From NCBI GenBank assembly GCA_001780165.1, contig MFFQ01000034.1, positions 1 to 34,726 of the forward strand: a stretch of 34,726 nucleotides of DNA, in the 5' to 3' direction. Numbering within the stretch: position 1 is the first letter of the stretch; every line of letters begins with the position of its first letter. Source of the stretch: Candidatus Eisenbacteria bacterium RBG_16_71_46. GTDB lineage: Bacteria; Eisenbacteria; RBG-16-71-46. A program made the position numbers and the translations under genes. A model generated the notes under the pieces. That model saw only the letters and a list, made by a program, of their open reading frames with translations, had not been told where the DNA came from and did not search any database. Shown piece by piece: positions 15,332-23,641 of the stretch.

Positions 15332-16243
15332 TCAGCCTTCCTGCAGCTCGCGGGCGAGTGCCGCGGCGACCTGCGCGTTGTGCCGCAGCAGGCCCAGGTT
15401 CGAGAACACGCTGCGCTCCTCGGTGAGCTCGCGCAGGCGCCCGAGCAGGAACGGCGTGACGTCGCGGCCGCGCACATCGCTCGCCGCCGCCTCGGCCAGC
15501 GCCGTCGCCAGCGCCGCGTCGTACTGCTCGCGCGGCAGCTCGTGCTCGACCGGGATGGGGTTCGCCACCACCACCCCACTGCCGATCCCGAGCTGGAAGT
15601 GGACCCGCACCGCGAGCGCCAGCTGGCCGAGGTCGTCGAAGCGGCGGTCCACCGGGAGCCCGCTGGACCGCCGGTAGAAGGCCGGGAACTCGTCGGTGCC
15701 GAAGCCCAGCACCGGCACCCCGAGGGTCTCGAGCATCTGCACCGTCCTCCCCAGGTCGAGGACCGCTTTGGCGCCGGCGCAGACCACCGCGATCGGGATC
15801 CGGGCGAGGGCCGCGAGATCCCCGGACACGTCCCCGCTCTGCTCCGAGCCGCGATGGACGCCGCCGATGCCCCCGGTGGCGAACACGCGAATGCCGACGC
15901 ACGAGGCCACGAACGCGGTCGCCGCCACCGTGGTGGAGCCCGGCATCCCGCTCGCGACCACCGCCGCGAGATTGCTGAGGTTGACCTTGACGGTCCCGCG
16001 CGCGCCGCCCAGCTGCTCGAGCTGGGCGGCGGTGAGTCCCACGCGCACCCGCCCGTCGAGCACGCCGATCGTCGCCGGCACCGCGCCCCCCTCGCGCACG
16101 TCGGCCTCGAGCGTCTCGGCGGCGCGCAGGCCCGCGGGGGACGGCAGGCCGTGGGTGATGACGGTGGTCTCGAGCGCGACCACCGGCCCTCCCGCGGCCA
16201 GAGCCTCGGCCACCGGCTCGGCGATCACGATCCGTTCGTGCAT
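15332..16243 (-). CDS. psuG: Pseudouridine-5'-phosphate glycosidase
   Basis: PsuG breaks the C-C bond of pseudouridine 5'-phosphate to give uracil and ribose 5-phosphate. The 303 aa product covers the family end to end: VVALETTVITHGLP with Glu25, GTVKVNLSNLAAV, ATGGIGGVHRG for phosphate binding, VCAGAKAVLDL with the catalytic lysine, GFGTDEFPAFY, and GSGVVVANPIPVEHEL. The ATG at 16243 is the first in frame next to the domain, with GGGAGA upstream. It lies 49 bases after a PfkB-family kinase gene, the standard partner, which would supply pseudouridine 5'-phosphate. Both are at the end of a minus-strand run starting with ubiA. Confidence 0.95.
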   Translation of the reverse strand: MHERIVIAEPVAEALAAGGPVVALETTVITHGLPSPAGLRAAETLEADVREGGAVPATIGVLDGRVRVGLTAAQLEQLGGARGTVKVNLSNLAAVVASGMPGSTTVAATAFVASCVGIRVFATGGIGGVHRGSEQSGDVSGDLAALARIPIAVVCAGAKAVLDLGRTVQMLETLGVPVLGFGTDEFPAFYRRSSGLPVDRRFDDLGQLALAVRVHFQLGIGSGVVVANPIPVEHELPREQYDAALATALAEAAASDVRGRDVTPFLLGRLRELTEERSVFSNLGLLRHNAQVAAALARELQEG

Positions 16244-16292
16244 GCGGCATCTCCCTTCTCCGGGGCGGCTCCCGGCGCGCCCGGCCTGCTTC

Positions 16293-17207
16293 CTAGGCTT
16301 CGGTCCCCGCGCCGAGCCACTCCCGGCGGCGACGGTCGGCCTCGGCCCGCGTCGCGCGCATCAACCCGCTCGCGCCCCAGTCCTCGAGCGCGAAGCTCAC
16401 CGCGATCATACCCTGCTCGAGCGCCGTCTGGACCGCGCCGCCGGCGAGCGTGGCGGCGAGGAATCCGCCGGCGAAGGCGTCGCCCGCTCCGGTGGGGTCG
16501 CCGGTGAGCCGAGGCACGGGCGGCCACTCGACGAAGCGGTCGGCCAGCGCGTCGTAGAGCACGCCGCCGCGCGCCCCCCGCTTGAACGCGACGAAGCGCA
16601 GCCGCCCGCCCGCCAGCCGTCGGAGCGCGGGGCGCGGGTCGCTCGCGACGCCGTCGAGCCGCAGCTCGTCCTCGCTCACGAACAGCGCGTCCACCTGGGC
16701 GAGCACCGCGCGCCACGCGCCGAGGTTGTCCTCGCTCAGCGGCTCGTGCGGATCGAGCGAGAGCGCCGCGTCGCGCCGCGGCGCCAGCGCCTCCACCAGC
16801 GCGCGCTGGCGCGCGAACGGCATCGGCGCCAGGTGGAACGCGCGCGCGGCGAGGACGGGCGGCGGCAGATCGCCGGGCGCGGGCGAGACCTCGTCGTGGG
16901 TGGGGCCGCCGAGTTGGTGCAGGATGCGGCGGCCGTGGGGCTCGTAGAGCAGCCACACCCGTGTGCCTGGGCGGTCGAGCACGCGGACCCCCGCGAGGTC
17001 GATTCCCCGCTCGGCGAGCGCGTCGAGTGCGGCGAGCGGGTAGTCCTCCCCGCGCACGCTCGCCACCCCCACCTGCGCCCCCCACAGCGCCGCCGCGAGC
17101 GAGGTGTAGAGCGCCGCACCCCCGGCCTCGCCCATGCGCGTGCGCCCGTCCGGAAAGACGATGTCGTCCACCAGCAGATTGCCGATCACCGCCAGGTCGA
17201 GGCTCAT
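16293..17207 (-). CDS. PfkB-family sugar/nucleoside kinase, probably pseudouridine kinase
   Basis: The 304 aa product is a ribokinase-fold enzyme. GNLLVDDIVFPDGRTRMGEAGGAALYTSLAAALWGA is the N-terminal signature, and GDPTGAGDAFAGGFLAATLAGG near residue 235 holds the anion hole and catalytic Asp (GAGD). The kinase transfers phosphate from ATP to a hydroxyl of a sugar or nucleoside. With psuG just downstream, phosphorylation of pseudouridine (the PsuK role) is the best guess, but the PfkB family cannot be assigned to a substrate from sequence alone. The ATG at 17207 with MSLDLAVIGN matches the family start; the frame is open upstream for 109 codons without coding character. A hairpin at 17317-17333 separates it from the btpA-like gene. 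Confidence 0.88.
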   Translation of the reverse strand: MSLDLAVIGNLLVDDIVFPDGRTRMGEAGGAALYTSLAAALWGAQVGVASVRGEDYPLAALDALAERGIDLAGVRVLDRPGTRVWLLYEPHGRRILHQLGGPTHDEVSPAPGDLPPPVLAARAFHLAPMPFARQRALVEALAPRRDAALSLDPHEPLSEDNLGAWRAVLAQVDALFVSEDELRLDGVASDPRPALRRLAGGRLRFVAFKRGARGGVLYDALADRFVEWPPVPRLTGDPTGAGDAFAGGFLAATLAGGAVQTALEQGMIAVSFALEDWGASGLMRATRAEADRRRREWLGAGTEA

Positions 17208-17316
17208 GCCCTTGCGTGCCGCCGCAGCGCGCGCCCCGCGCCGCGCGCACGGCGCCGATCGTGGGACCCGGGGCCCGGCGCCACGAGGCCTCCGCCACGG
17301 ATCGGCCGCGGAGCCG

Positions 17317-17333
17317 CGGGGGTGTATCCCCCG
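17317..17333 (-). terminator. GC hairpin after the btpA-like gene
   Basis: CGGGGG and CCCCCG pair around a TGTAT loop just past the btpA-like stop, in a 136-base gap before the kinase gene. No T-run follows, so it may be an attenuating hairpin rather than a full terminator. Confidence 0.3.
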
Positions 17334-17343
17334 GCGCGCCCGA

Positions 17344-18165
17344 TCACGCCGGGGGCTCGAGACCGGCGAAGGCCCGCGCCAGTGCGGCCACCCGCGCGGG
17401 ATCGAGCGGCTCCGCCCAGTGCCCGCCCCGCTTGGCCGCGGAGCCCACGATGAACCCGTCGGCCGCCGCGTAGCGTGCCAGGTTCTTGGGACTGATCCCC
17501 GAGCCCACCAGGGTCGGCACCCCGACCGCGCCACTCACCGCCTCGACGTCCGCCCGATCGGCCTCGCGACCGGTCGCGATCCCGGTGACGATCACGCCGT
17601 CGGCGAGGGCGAACTCCGCCGCGCGCGCGGTCTCGACCAGGTCGAGGTCCGCGGTGATGGCGTGGGACGCGTGCTTCTTCTTCACGTCGGCGAACACCTT
17701 CACCAGGTCGGCGCCGATCGCCCGGCGATAACGGAGCAGCGGCCCGGCGCACGCCTCGAGCAGGCCCTCGTCGGCGACGTGGGCGAAGACGAAGGCTTCG
17801 ACGCGCACGAAAACCGCGCCGCAGGCGAGCGCAACGGCCAGCGCCTCGCGGTTGGCGCCGGCCAGCACCTGGACGCCGAGCGGAAGCGGCACCTCGCGGC
17901 GCACCTCGCGCCCGACCGCCGCCATCGCCGCCACCGTCTCGGGGCCGGCCACACCCGCCAGGTAGGGCCGGTCGTGCATGTTCTCGATCATCAGCGCGTG
18001 AAAACCCGCGTCGCGGTAGAGCCGCGCCTCGGACACCGCGCGCTCGATGGTCCCCTCGAGCGGCTCGAGCTGCCGCGGGCTGCCCGGAAGCGCGCCCAGG
18101 TGGAGCATGCCGATCAACGCGCGGGGGGCCCCGAACAGCGCGGCGGTGACGGTCGGCGTGGCCAT
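17344..18165 (-). CDS. BtpA/SgcQ family TIM-barrel protein
   Basis: The 273 aa product contains IGMLHLGALPGSP near residue 18, AGFHALMIENMHDRPY, GVQVLAGANREALAVALACGAVFVRVEAFV and VKVFADVKKKHASHAI, all typical of the BtpA/SgcQ family. BtpA was linked to photosystem I in cyanobacteria and SgcQ to a sugar operon, so the family function is uncertain; non-photosynthetic members probably act as barrel enzymes on phosphorylated compounds. The ATG at 18165 gives the normal family length; the longer frame upstream overlaps the ubiD-like gene. It starts 10 bases after the ubiD-like stop, so it is likely cotranscribed with the menaquinone genes. Its place before the kinase and psuG also suggests a link with nucleoside or ribose phosphate metabolism. 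Confidence 0.88.
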   Translation of the reverse strand: MATPTVTAALFGAPRALIGMLHLGALPGSPRQLEPLEGTIERAVSEARLYRDAGFHALMIENMHDRPYLAGVAGPETVAAMAAVGREVRREVPLPLGVQVLAGANREALAVALACGAVFVRVEAFVFAHVADEGLLEACAGPLLRYRRAIGADLVKVFADVKKKHASHAITADLDLVETARAAEFALADGVIVTGIATGREADRADVEAVSGAVGVPTLVGSGISPKNLARYAAADGFIVGSAAKRGGHWAEPLDPARVAALARAFAGLEPPA

Positions 18166-18175
18166 GGGCCCGACG

Positions 18176-20002
18176 CTATTCCTTTCCCCACCACGCGTCC
18201 ACGGCGCGCACCACCTCGGGCAGGTTGTCCACCGGATCGGGATAGCCGGTCTTCCAGGTGGCGTCGATCCCGAGCGGGCCGGTGCACGCCAGCCACGCGC
18301 CGCGCGTCTCGGTTGCCGCGGGCACCACGTCGCGGGCGCAATCGAAACGGGTGAAGATGCCCCACAACAGCAGCGCGTCATCCTCGAGCGGGACGTCCTC
18401 GCTCACCGCGACGACCAGCCGCACCGCGGCGTACTCGGGGCGCCGCACCAGCCGCTCGACCACCTCGCGCCCGGCCGACGCGCCCGTCGCGGCTCCCGCG
18501 GCCGCCGGCGCGGGCTCCGCGGCCGCCGCGCGTCCCGCGCCGACCGCGCCCGCCACCTGCACCACCAGCATCCCGCCCCACGCCAGCCGGTGGGCGCGGA
18601 TCCGTCCGTCGAACGCGCGGGGGTCGGCCACCGCGCGCGGCGGCTCGGGTGCTACGGACCCGGGCTTCGCCTGCGCATCGAGCACCATCTTGCTGCCGAG
18701 ATTCATGGTGTAGGAGGTGAAATCGAGGGTGTCGAGCGGCACCCCGGGGATCAGCAGGAAGTCCTCCGCCGGATCGAAGTGACGCGCCACCGCCTCGAAC
18801 ACCGCGGCGCGGTCGCGCGGATTCACCCCCTCGTCCACCAGGATGATCGCCTTGGTGAGCGAAAGCTGCCCGGTGCCGAGCAGGCCGAGCGCGGTCTTCA
18901 TCGCTTCCTTGGCAAAGCGGTTCTCGACCGCCACCACCAGCAGGTTGTGGAAGCCGGCCTCGAAGTACGCCCACAGGGCCACGATCTCGGGGTGCAGCAC
19001 CTTGAGGAGGCCGGTGAACATCTCCTGCACCGCCTCGCCGATGAACTTGTCCTCCTGCGGGGGCTTGCCCACCACGCTCGCCTGGTAGATCGCCCGGGGG
19101 CGATGGGTGACCCGCTTCACGCGCAGGAGCGGAAACGGCGCGGCCTGCGAATAGTGGCCGAAGTGGTCGCCGAAGGGACCCTCGCGGTGGCGCTCGCCCG
19201 CCGGCACCACGCCTTCGATCACGAAGTCGGCGTCGGCCGGCACCCGCAGTCCGATCGAGCGCCCGCGGGCGAGGCGGGTGGGCGCGCCACGCAGGAACCC
19301 GGCGAACGCCAGCTCGTCTAGACCTTCGGGCAGCGGCGCCGCCGCGGCGAGCAGCGTGGCGGGATCGGCGCCCACCGCCACCGCGACCTCCAGCCCGCGG
19401 CCGCGCTTCTCCGCGGTGTGGAAGTGGAAGCCGCCACCCTTGCCGATCTGCCAGTGCATGCCGGTGGTGCGCGCGTCGTAGAGGTGCATGCGGTAGATCC
19501 CGAGATTGCGCCGGCCGTCGTCCGGATGCTCGGTGAGCACCAGGCCGAAGGTGACGAACCGCCCGCCGTCGCCCGGCCACAGCTGGAGGTTGGGCAGCGT
19601 CGAAAGGTCGGCGCCGAGGCTCAGCGCCTGGGCCGGGCCCCTGTCCACCAGCCGCGGCGGCATCGCCAGCACGCGCCGGGCACTCGCGCGCAGATTCCAG
19701 AGATCGCCGAGGCGGCGCGGCGGCAGCGCGTGCGCCAGCGCTTCGAGCTCGGCGCCCACCGCGGCCGGGGTGCGCCCCAGCGCCCGCTCGATCCGCCGGC
19801 GCGCCGCGAGCACGTTCACCGCCAGCGGAAAGCGCGCGCCGCGCACCTTCTCGAACAGCAGGGCCGGCCCTTCCGCCCGCGCTTCGCGGCTGGCGATCTC
19901 GGTGACCTCGTAGGCCCAGTCCACCTCGCGCCGCACGCGCTTGAGGTCGCCGCGCCGCTCGAGGTCGGCGAGGAAATCGCCGAGGCTACGGAATCCGCTC
20001 AC
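18176..20002 (-). CDS. UbiD family prenylated-FMN decarboxylase (MqnL-like)
   Basis: UbiD enzymes remove CO2 from aromatic acids using prenylated FMN made by UbiX. The 608 aa product has the prFMN and Mn2+ site segments NLGIYRMHLYDARTTGMHWQ, GGGFHFHTAEKRG and REGPFGDHFGHYS, where the glutamate is the catalytic acid. Linked ubiA- and ubiX-like genes and mqnE suggest that the substrate is prenylated 1,4-dihydroxy-6-naphthoate, as described for MqnL; that is inference. The GTG at 20002 is the start. The protein is longer than the usual 480-500 aa because it contains an Ala-rich insert around residues 495-520 (AAAAEPAPAAAGAATGA) and an additional C-terminal portion typical of some UbiD homologues. 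It is 184 bases downstream of ubiX-like and 10 bases upstream of btpA-like. Confidence 0.93.
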   Translation of the reverse strand: MSGFRSLGDFLADLERRGDLKRVRREVDWAYEVTEIASREARAEGPALLFEKVRGARFPLAVNVLAARRRIERALGRTPAAVGAELEALAHALPPRRLGDLWNLRASARRVLAMPPRLVDRGPAQALSLGADLSTLPNLQLWPGDGGRFVTFGLVLTEHPDDGRRNLGIYRMHLYDARTTGMHWQIGKGGGFHFHTAEKRGRGLEVAVAVGADPATLLAAAAPLPEGLDELAFAGFLRGAPTRLARGRSIGLRVPADADFVIEGVVPAGERHREGPFGDHFGHYSQAAPFPLLRVKRVTHRPRAIYQASVVGKPPQEDKFIGEAVQEMFTGLLKVLHPEIVALWAYFEAGFHNLLVVAVENRFAKEAMKTALGLLGTGQLSLTKAIILVDEGVNPRDRAAVFEAVARHFDPAEDFLLIPGVPLDTLDFTSYTMNLGSKMVLDAQAKPGSVAPEPPRAVADPRAFDGRIRAHRLAWGGMLVVQVAGAVGAGRAAAAEPAPAAAGAATGASAGREVVERLVRRPEYAAVRLVVAVSEDVPLEDDALLLWGIFTRFDCARDVVPAATETRGAWLACTGPLGIDATWKTGYPDPVDNLPEVVRAVDAWWGKE

Positions 20003-20186
20003 GCCGCCCCGGATGGCCGCCGGCCGCGGCTGGCGCCTGAGCCGCGCGGCGCGGCTGGGGCGGGACGGATTCGGCTGGCACCGGCGGCGCGCGGCGCGGC
20101 GCCGCGCACGCCTCGGAAGCCGGCGAAGCGTCCCGCCCGCATGCGCGGGAGGGCGGAGGCGCGCGCGCGAGTCGGCCCGCGCCGGC

Positions 20187-20741
20187 TCATTCCAGCTCCG
20201 CTTCGCGCCAGCCGGGGCCGGAGGCCTCGCCCAGAACGCCGAGGATCTTGTCGGTGAAGCCCGTCACCAGCTGGTCGACGCTCTCGGGGTTGCGGTAGGA
20301 GGGCGGCGAGATCGGCATCACCACCACGCCCTCGCGGGCGAGGCGCAGCAGGCCCTCGAGCGCGATCGAGGACAGCGGGGTCTCGCGGACGCATACCACC
20401 ATCCGCATGCGCTCCTTGATCGCCACCGCCGCGGCGCGGGTGATCAGCGTGTCGGCGATGCCGGCCGCGATCTTGGCCACGGTCGAGATCGAGCAGGGCA
20501 CGATGACGTAGGCGGCGTAGCGGTTGGAGCCGGAGGCGAAGGGTGCCGCGAGATCGTTGTCGAGGAACACCTTCTTCACGTGGGCCTCGAGGTCCGAGAC
20601 CTTGAGCCCGGTCTCGGCGTGCAGCACCTGGCGCCCCCAGTCGGAAAGCACCAGGTACTTCTCGCCGGGGCAGCGCTTCACCAGGTCCACGCCGTAGGCG
20701 CTCCCCGAGGCACCGGTCATGCCGATGAGGTAGCGCGCCAC
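20187..20741 (-). CDS. UbiX family flavin prenyltransferase (MqnM-like)
   Basis: UbiX attaches a dimethylallyl unit to FMN to make the prFMN cofactor for UbiD. The 184 aa product has GMTGASGSAYGVDL near the N-terminus for FMN binding, YVIVPCSISTVAKIAAGIADTLITRAA in the middle, and VVCVRETPLSSIALEGLL plus PISPPSY in the C-terminal half. Some common family residues differ: RAAAVAIKERM in place of the usual RAADVxLKERR, and a missing His in the LExM helix. The protein is therefore a divergent but complete member. The GTG at 20741 begins one base after the ubiA-like stop (TGAGGTG), so the two are tightly coupled. Confidence 0.92.
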   Translation of the reverse strand: MARYLIGMTGASGSAYGVDLVKRCPGEKYLVLSDWGRQVLHAETGLKVSDLEAHVKKVFLDNDLAAPFASGSNRYAAYVIVPCSISTVAKIAAGIADTLITRAAAVAIKERMRMVVCVRETPLSSIALEGLLRLAREGVVVMPISPPSYRNPESVDQLVTGFTDKILGVLGEASGPGWREAELE

Positions 20742-20742
20742 C

Positions 20743-21660
20743 TCAGAATCCCCCGGGCACGCGAGCGAACAGCATCAACGCGAGCGCGGCGAATCCCACC
20801 GCGACGTTGGCCTTGAAGAAGGCGAGGTCCACGTTCGCGGCCCACTTCACCTCGAAGAAGAGGAGGGTGGCAACCGCCCCGGCGGACAGGCCGATCCCGA
20901 GCGGGACCCACGACGGCCAGTTCCCGATCGCATGGATCCGCGCGCCCCCCGCGAGCACGGCCGCGGCGAGCAGGAGCGGAAAGCCCAGGACGTGCAGCCC
21001 CGCCGAGACCGCCAGCGCGCGGCGGCGGCCGAGCCAAACCACCATCGAATGGAGGCCGTGCGCGCGGTCGAAGGACTCGTCGAGCGTGGCGTAGATGATA
21101 TCGAAGCCCGCCACCCAGCAGAGGGCGAAGCCCGCGAGCGCGAGCGCGGCCCCGGGAGCGCCCAGATCCGGGTGCGCCGCGGCGTAGCCGGCGAGCGGCG
21201 CCAGCGCCAGCGCCGCGCCCACGCCGAAGTGACACAGCGGCGTCACGCGCTTGAGGTACGGATAGCCCACGAACACCGCGAGCGGGATCCACGACACGCG
21301 CAGGTACCACGCGCCGAGCAGGGCGCACGCCACCAGGTAGGCCGCCGTGCTGCCCGCCAGCAGCGCCGTCGCCTCGGCCAGCTTCATGCGGCCCGCCGGC
21401 AGCTCGCGCACGCGGGTGCGCGGGTTGAGCGCGTCGAGCTCGCGGTCGATGAGACGGTTGAGTGCCAGCGCGGCGGTGCGCGCGCCCACTGCGGCGACCG
21501 CGATGAGCAGCCAGCGCGACGTGGGGAGCGGCGGACCCGGAGCGCTGAAGCTGCCCGCCACGAGCAGCGGCAGCGAGAACAGCGTGTGCTCGAAGCGCAC
21601 GAACGAGGCATACGTTCGCAGGCGCTCGGAGGGGCTCAGGATGGCGGAGGCGTTGGACAT
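20743..21660 (-). CDS. UbiA family prenyltransferase (MqnP-like)
   Basis: UbiA enzymes attach a polyprenyl chain to an aromatic ring within the membrane. The 305 aa product has eight or nine hydrophobic helices and both aspartate motifs: NRLIDRELD at residues 68-76 and DIIYATLDESFD from residue 187. NPRTRVRELPAGRM between them is typical of the 4-hydroxybenzoate type. Given mqnE and the linked ubiX- and ubiD-like genes, the likely acceptor is 1,4-dihydroxy-6-naphthoate (MqnP role). The ATG at 21660 is chosen; the frame is open upstream for 243 codons, but that portion is shadow sequence antisense to no real gene and lacks coding character. No strong ribosome site is visible. It is the first gene of the run. 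Confidence 0.92.
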   Translation of the reverse strand: MSNASAILSPSERLRTYASFVRFEHTLFSLPLLVAGSFSAPGPPLPTSRWLLIAVAAVGARTAALALNRLIDRELDALNPRTRVRELPAGRMKLAEATALLAGSTAAYLVACALLGAWYLRVSWIPLAVFVGYPYLKRVTPLCHFGVGAALALAPLAGYAAAHPDLGAPGAALALAGFALCWVAGFDIIYATLDESFDRAHGLHSMVVWLGRRRALAVSAGLHVLGFPLLLAAAVLAGGARIHAIGNWPSWVPLGIGLSAGAVATLLFFEVKWAANVDLAFFKANVAVGFAALALMLFARVPGGF

Positions 21661-21871
21661 GGCGGGCTCGCGCGCCGAAGGGACGGGTCCGCCCCGGCGG
21701 TCGCGGGCAGCAGAGACTAGGCGGCGCGGCGGCCGGCGTCGAGGGATTTCGCAGGCGGCGCGGGCGCGCCGAAGGTCGCACGCCAATCGGGTGCGGATCG
21801 CGTGCCCCGCGCCGGGCGGGGCGGGCGGGCGGGATGGACTCGGCGCGCCGGAGCGCGGCGCGCCCGACCGC

Positions 21872-23167
21872 TCAGGGCTGTGGGGGCTGCGCCGTCCGGG
21901 CGTCCTCGTCGAGGATCTCGCGAATGCGCTTCTCGTCGGGCGGGAGCAGACCGATGAACTCGAGCCCGACGCGCGTGATGTCGGACTCGCCCTCGACCGC
22001 GCCGACCCACGCCACGCGGGCCGAGAGCTGCAGCGGCTGCCGGCGACCCCGGGGCAGGATCTGCGCGTTGACGAGATCGCCCGGCTCGAGCCCGTAAGCG
22101 CTCTTGATCTCTCCGTGCTGGAAGCGCAGCCCGATGCCGAGCGGGGACAGGTCAGCGATGACACCGACCAGCGGCGAGGCGTGCGATCCGGAGCCCAGCA
22201 ACAGCACCACGCGGTTCTGCGGCGAAACCGAGAGCCGCAGTTCGCGCCGGCGGTCGACCCGCGGCTCGGCGCCCGGAGGCAACGGCTTCCGGGTCGAGCG
22301 CGAGGCGTGGGGGCCGACGCGGGCCGTGCCGTTGGGGGAGGCCAGGTGCCCGGGTGGCGGCGTGGATGCCTCCGCGGCCGGGGCGACACCGGCCGTGCGC
22401 TGGCCCGACGACGTCGGGAGGCCGAGCGCCTCGGCGAAGTCGAGGTCGAAGGCCAGGCACTCGGCCGGCTGTTCGGGCAACAGCCTCACACGTGCGCCCG
22501 GCGAGGGCGGGAACAGCACCACGTCTCGCTCCGCCGCGATGCCCTGCTCCGTCCAGGTACCATCGGCGGCCTCGAAATGCCAGCGCAGCGAACCGTAGAC
22601 CACGATCCAGAACATGCCGGCGGAGGCATCGATCACGCGCGGGTCGAGCCCCAGACTCTCGAGCGCGCACGCCTCGGCCGCGCCCGCAAACACGTCCGCG
22701 GGAAGCCCGACCAGCGCGCCGTTCGAGAGCGCCGATCTCGCGGCCGAGGCGGAGGTCACGGGGGCGGACCGCGCCAGCGCGCGAAACCACTGGTGCAGGG
22801 CCACGTATCGGCGGGCCTGAACGGATTCGGCGGTGTGCATCTCGTCGAGACGCTTTTGCGCCGCGAGGGCGCGGAGCAGGTCGCCGTTGCCGATCGCGAT
22901 CGGCAGCAGCCGCTCGCACTGGTGCATGGCGAGATTGATGTGATTGGTCCGCAAGTAGAGCGCGGTGAGCAGCGCCCGCGGGGCGAGTGCGTGCGGCTGG
23001 CGATCCACGTCACGGCGGACCATCCGGATGCACTCCTGCCAATCGCCGCGCCGAAAGGCGTCGACGGCCTCGTGCCAGGAATCGGCTGCGCCACTCACGA
23101 ACCGCGCACTCCTCTCCAAGCCCAGCGAAACGTAGCGGAGGCGGGGACCGCCTCCGATCGGGCTCAT
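21872..23167 (-). CDS. PilZ-domain protein with TPR-like N-terminus
   Basis: The 431 aa product ends in a PilZ domain: RVDRRRELRLSV at residues 303-312 supplies the RxxxR motif and ADLSPLGIGLRF at 338-349 the DxSxxG motif, so it should bind cyclic di-GMP. Residues 28-110 look like two TPR-type helix pairs (SWHEAVDAFRRGDWQECIRMVR, LTALYLRTNHINLAMHQCERLL). Residues 150-245 resemble a small beta-rich sensory region that I cannot name, and a Pro/Ser/Ala linker (255-300) joins it to PilZ. It is probably a cytoplasmic signalling protein. The ATG at 23167 overlaps the stop of a possible small upstream ORF as ATGA. Confidence 0.88.
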   Translation of the reverse strand: MSPIGGGPRLRYVSLGLERSARFVSGAADSWHEAVDAFRRGDWQECIRMVRRDVDRQPHALAPRALLTALYLRTNHINLAMHQCERLLPIAIGNGDLLRALAAQKRLDEMHTAESVQARRYVALHQWFRALARSAPVTSASAARSALSNGALVGLPADVFAGAAEACALESLGLDPRVIDASAGMFWIVVYGSLRWHFEAADGTWTEQGIAAERDVVLFPPSPGARVRLLPEQPAECLAFDLDFAEALGLPTSSGQRTAGVAPAAEASTPPPGHLASPNGTARVGPHASRSTRKPLPPGAEPRVDRRRELRLSVSPQNRVVLLLGSGSHASPLVGVIADLSPLGIGLRFQHGEIKSAYGLEPGDLVNAQILPRGRRQPLQLSARVAWVGAVEGESDITRVGLEFIGLLPPDEKRIREILDEDARTAQPPQP

Positions 23168-23331
23168 GGAGTCATCGGCACGAAGGACCCCGGGCTGGAT
23201 ACCAATTCGAGGCCCCGCAAGCCGTTGCGGTTCTCGATCCGCGGCGCTTCCCCGACCGACAAGGTAGCGGAGGTGGGCTCGCTTTGGCCGACCGGCCCCC
23301 GATAGCGATCAACCTCGACGAACCCGGCCAT
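23164..23331 (-). CDS. Possible small ORF coupled to the PilZ gene (55 aa)
   Basis: An ATG at 23331 with AAGGAG three bases upstream opens a 55-codon frame. Its TGA overlaps the PilZ ATG as ATGA, a typical layout for translational coupling. The product (MAGFVEVDRYRGPVGQSEP...) has no family I recognise, no signal peptide and no membrane segment. The same frame is open for 62 further codons upstream to a TTG, but that stretch looks less like protein. It could be a real small protein or a leader peptide controlling PilZ translation. Confidence 0.4.
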   Translation of the reverse strand: MAGFVEVDRYRGPVGQSEPTSATLSVGEAPRIENRNGLRGLELVSSPGSFVPMTP

Positions 23332-23641
23332 CCGCTCCTTGCCTGTCGTGGTTCGAGGCCTTGCGACCTCGCCCGGGCTCCATCGCAACCCGCGGGCCAG
23401 CGGGCCCGCGGCGCACGCGGTTCCCCCGAACTCGTTGGGCACAGAGTCGCTTCGCCCGCGGCGCGGAACGGGACAGCGGGACGCGACGCAGTGCGACACC
23501 GTCCACCTCGTGGGCAATGGCGACGCATGCTCGACGCGGCAAGCGCCCGCCCCGTCGCGGCCTGCAACCGGCGCAACCGCTGATCCGGCCGGCGGTCATG
23601 GCGTTGCCAGTGCGCCCCACCAGGGTGTCCCGATTTGCTTC
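23332..23641. other. Intergenic stretch with no convincing gene
   Basis: This GC-rich stretch lies between the possible small ORF upstream of the PilZ gene and the lexA promoter. Several frames are open on both strands, but none has a ribosome site or recognisable product. It should hold the minus-strand promoter of the PilZ gene; I could not choose one. A GC-rich palindrome near 23393-23413 (CGCGGGCCAGCGGGCCCGCGG) is the only clear structure. Confidence 0.35.

Noticed and set aside
12786-15677. Long 963-codon plus-strand open frame
   Set aside because: It is the antisense shadow of the DUF5916 protein, which has a full set of conserved segments on the minus strand.
19418-20257. Plus-strand open frame over the ubiD-like gene and the ubiX-ubiD gap
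   Set aside because: The product is Arg/Pro/His-rich shadow sequence, with no ribosome site, opposite a well-conserved gene.
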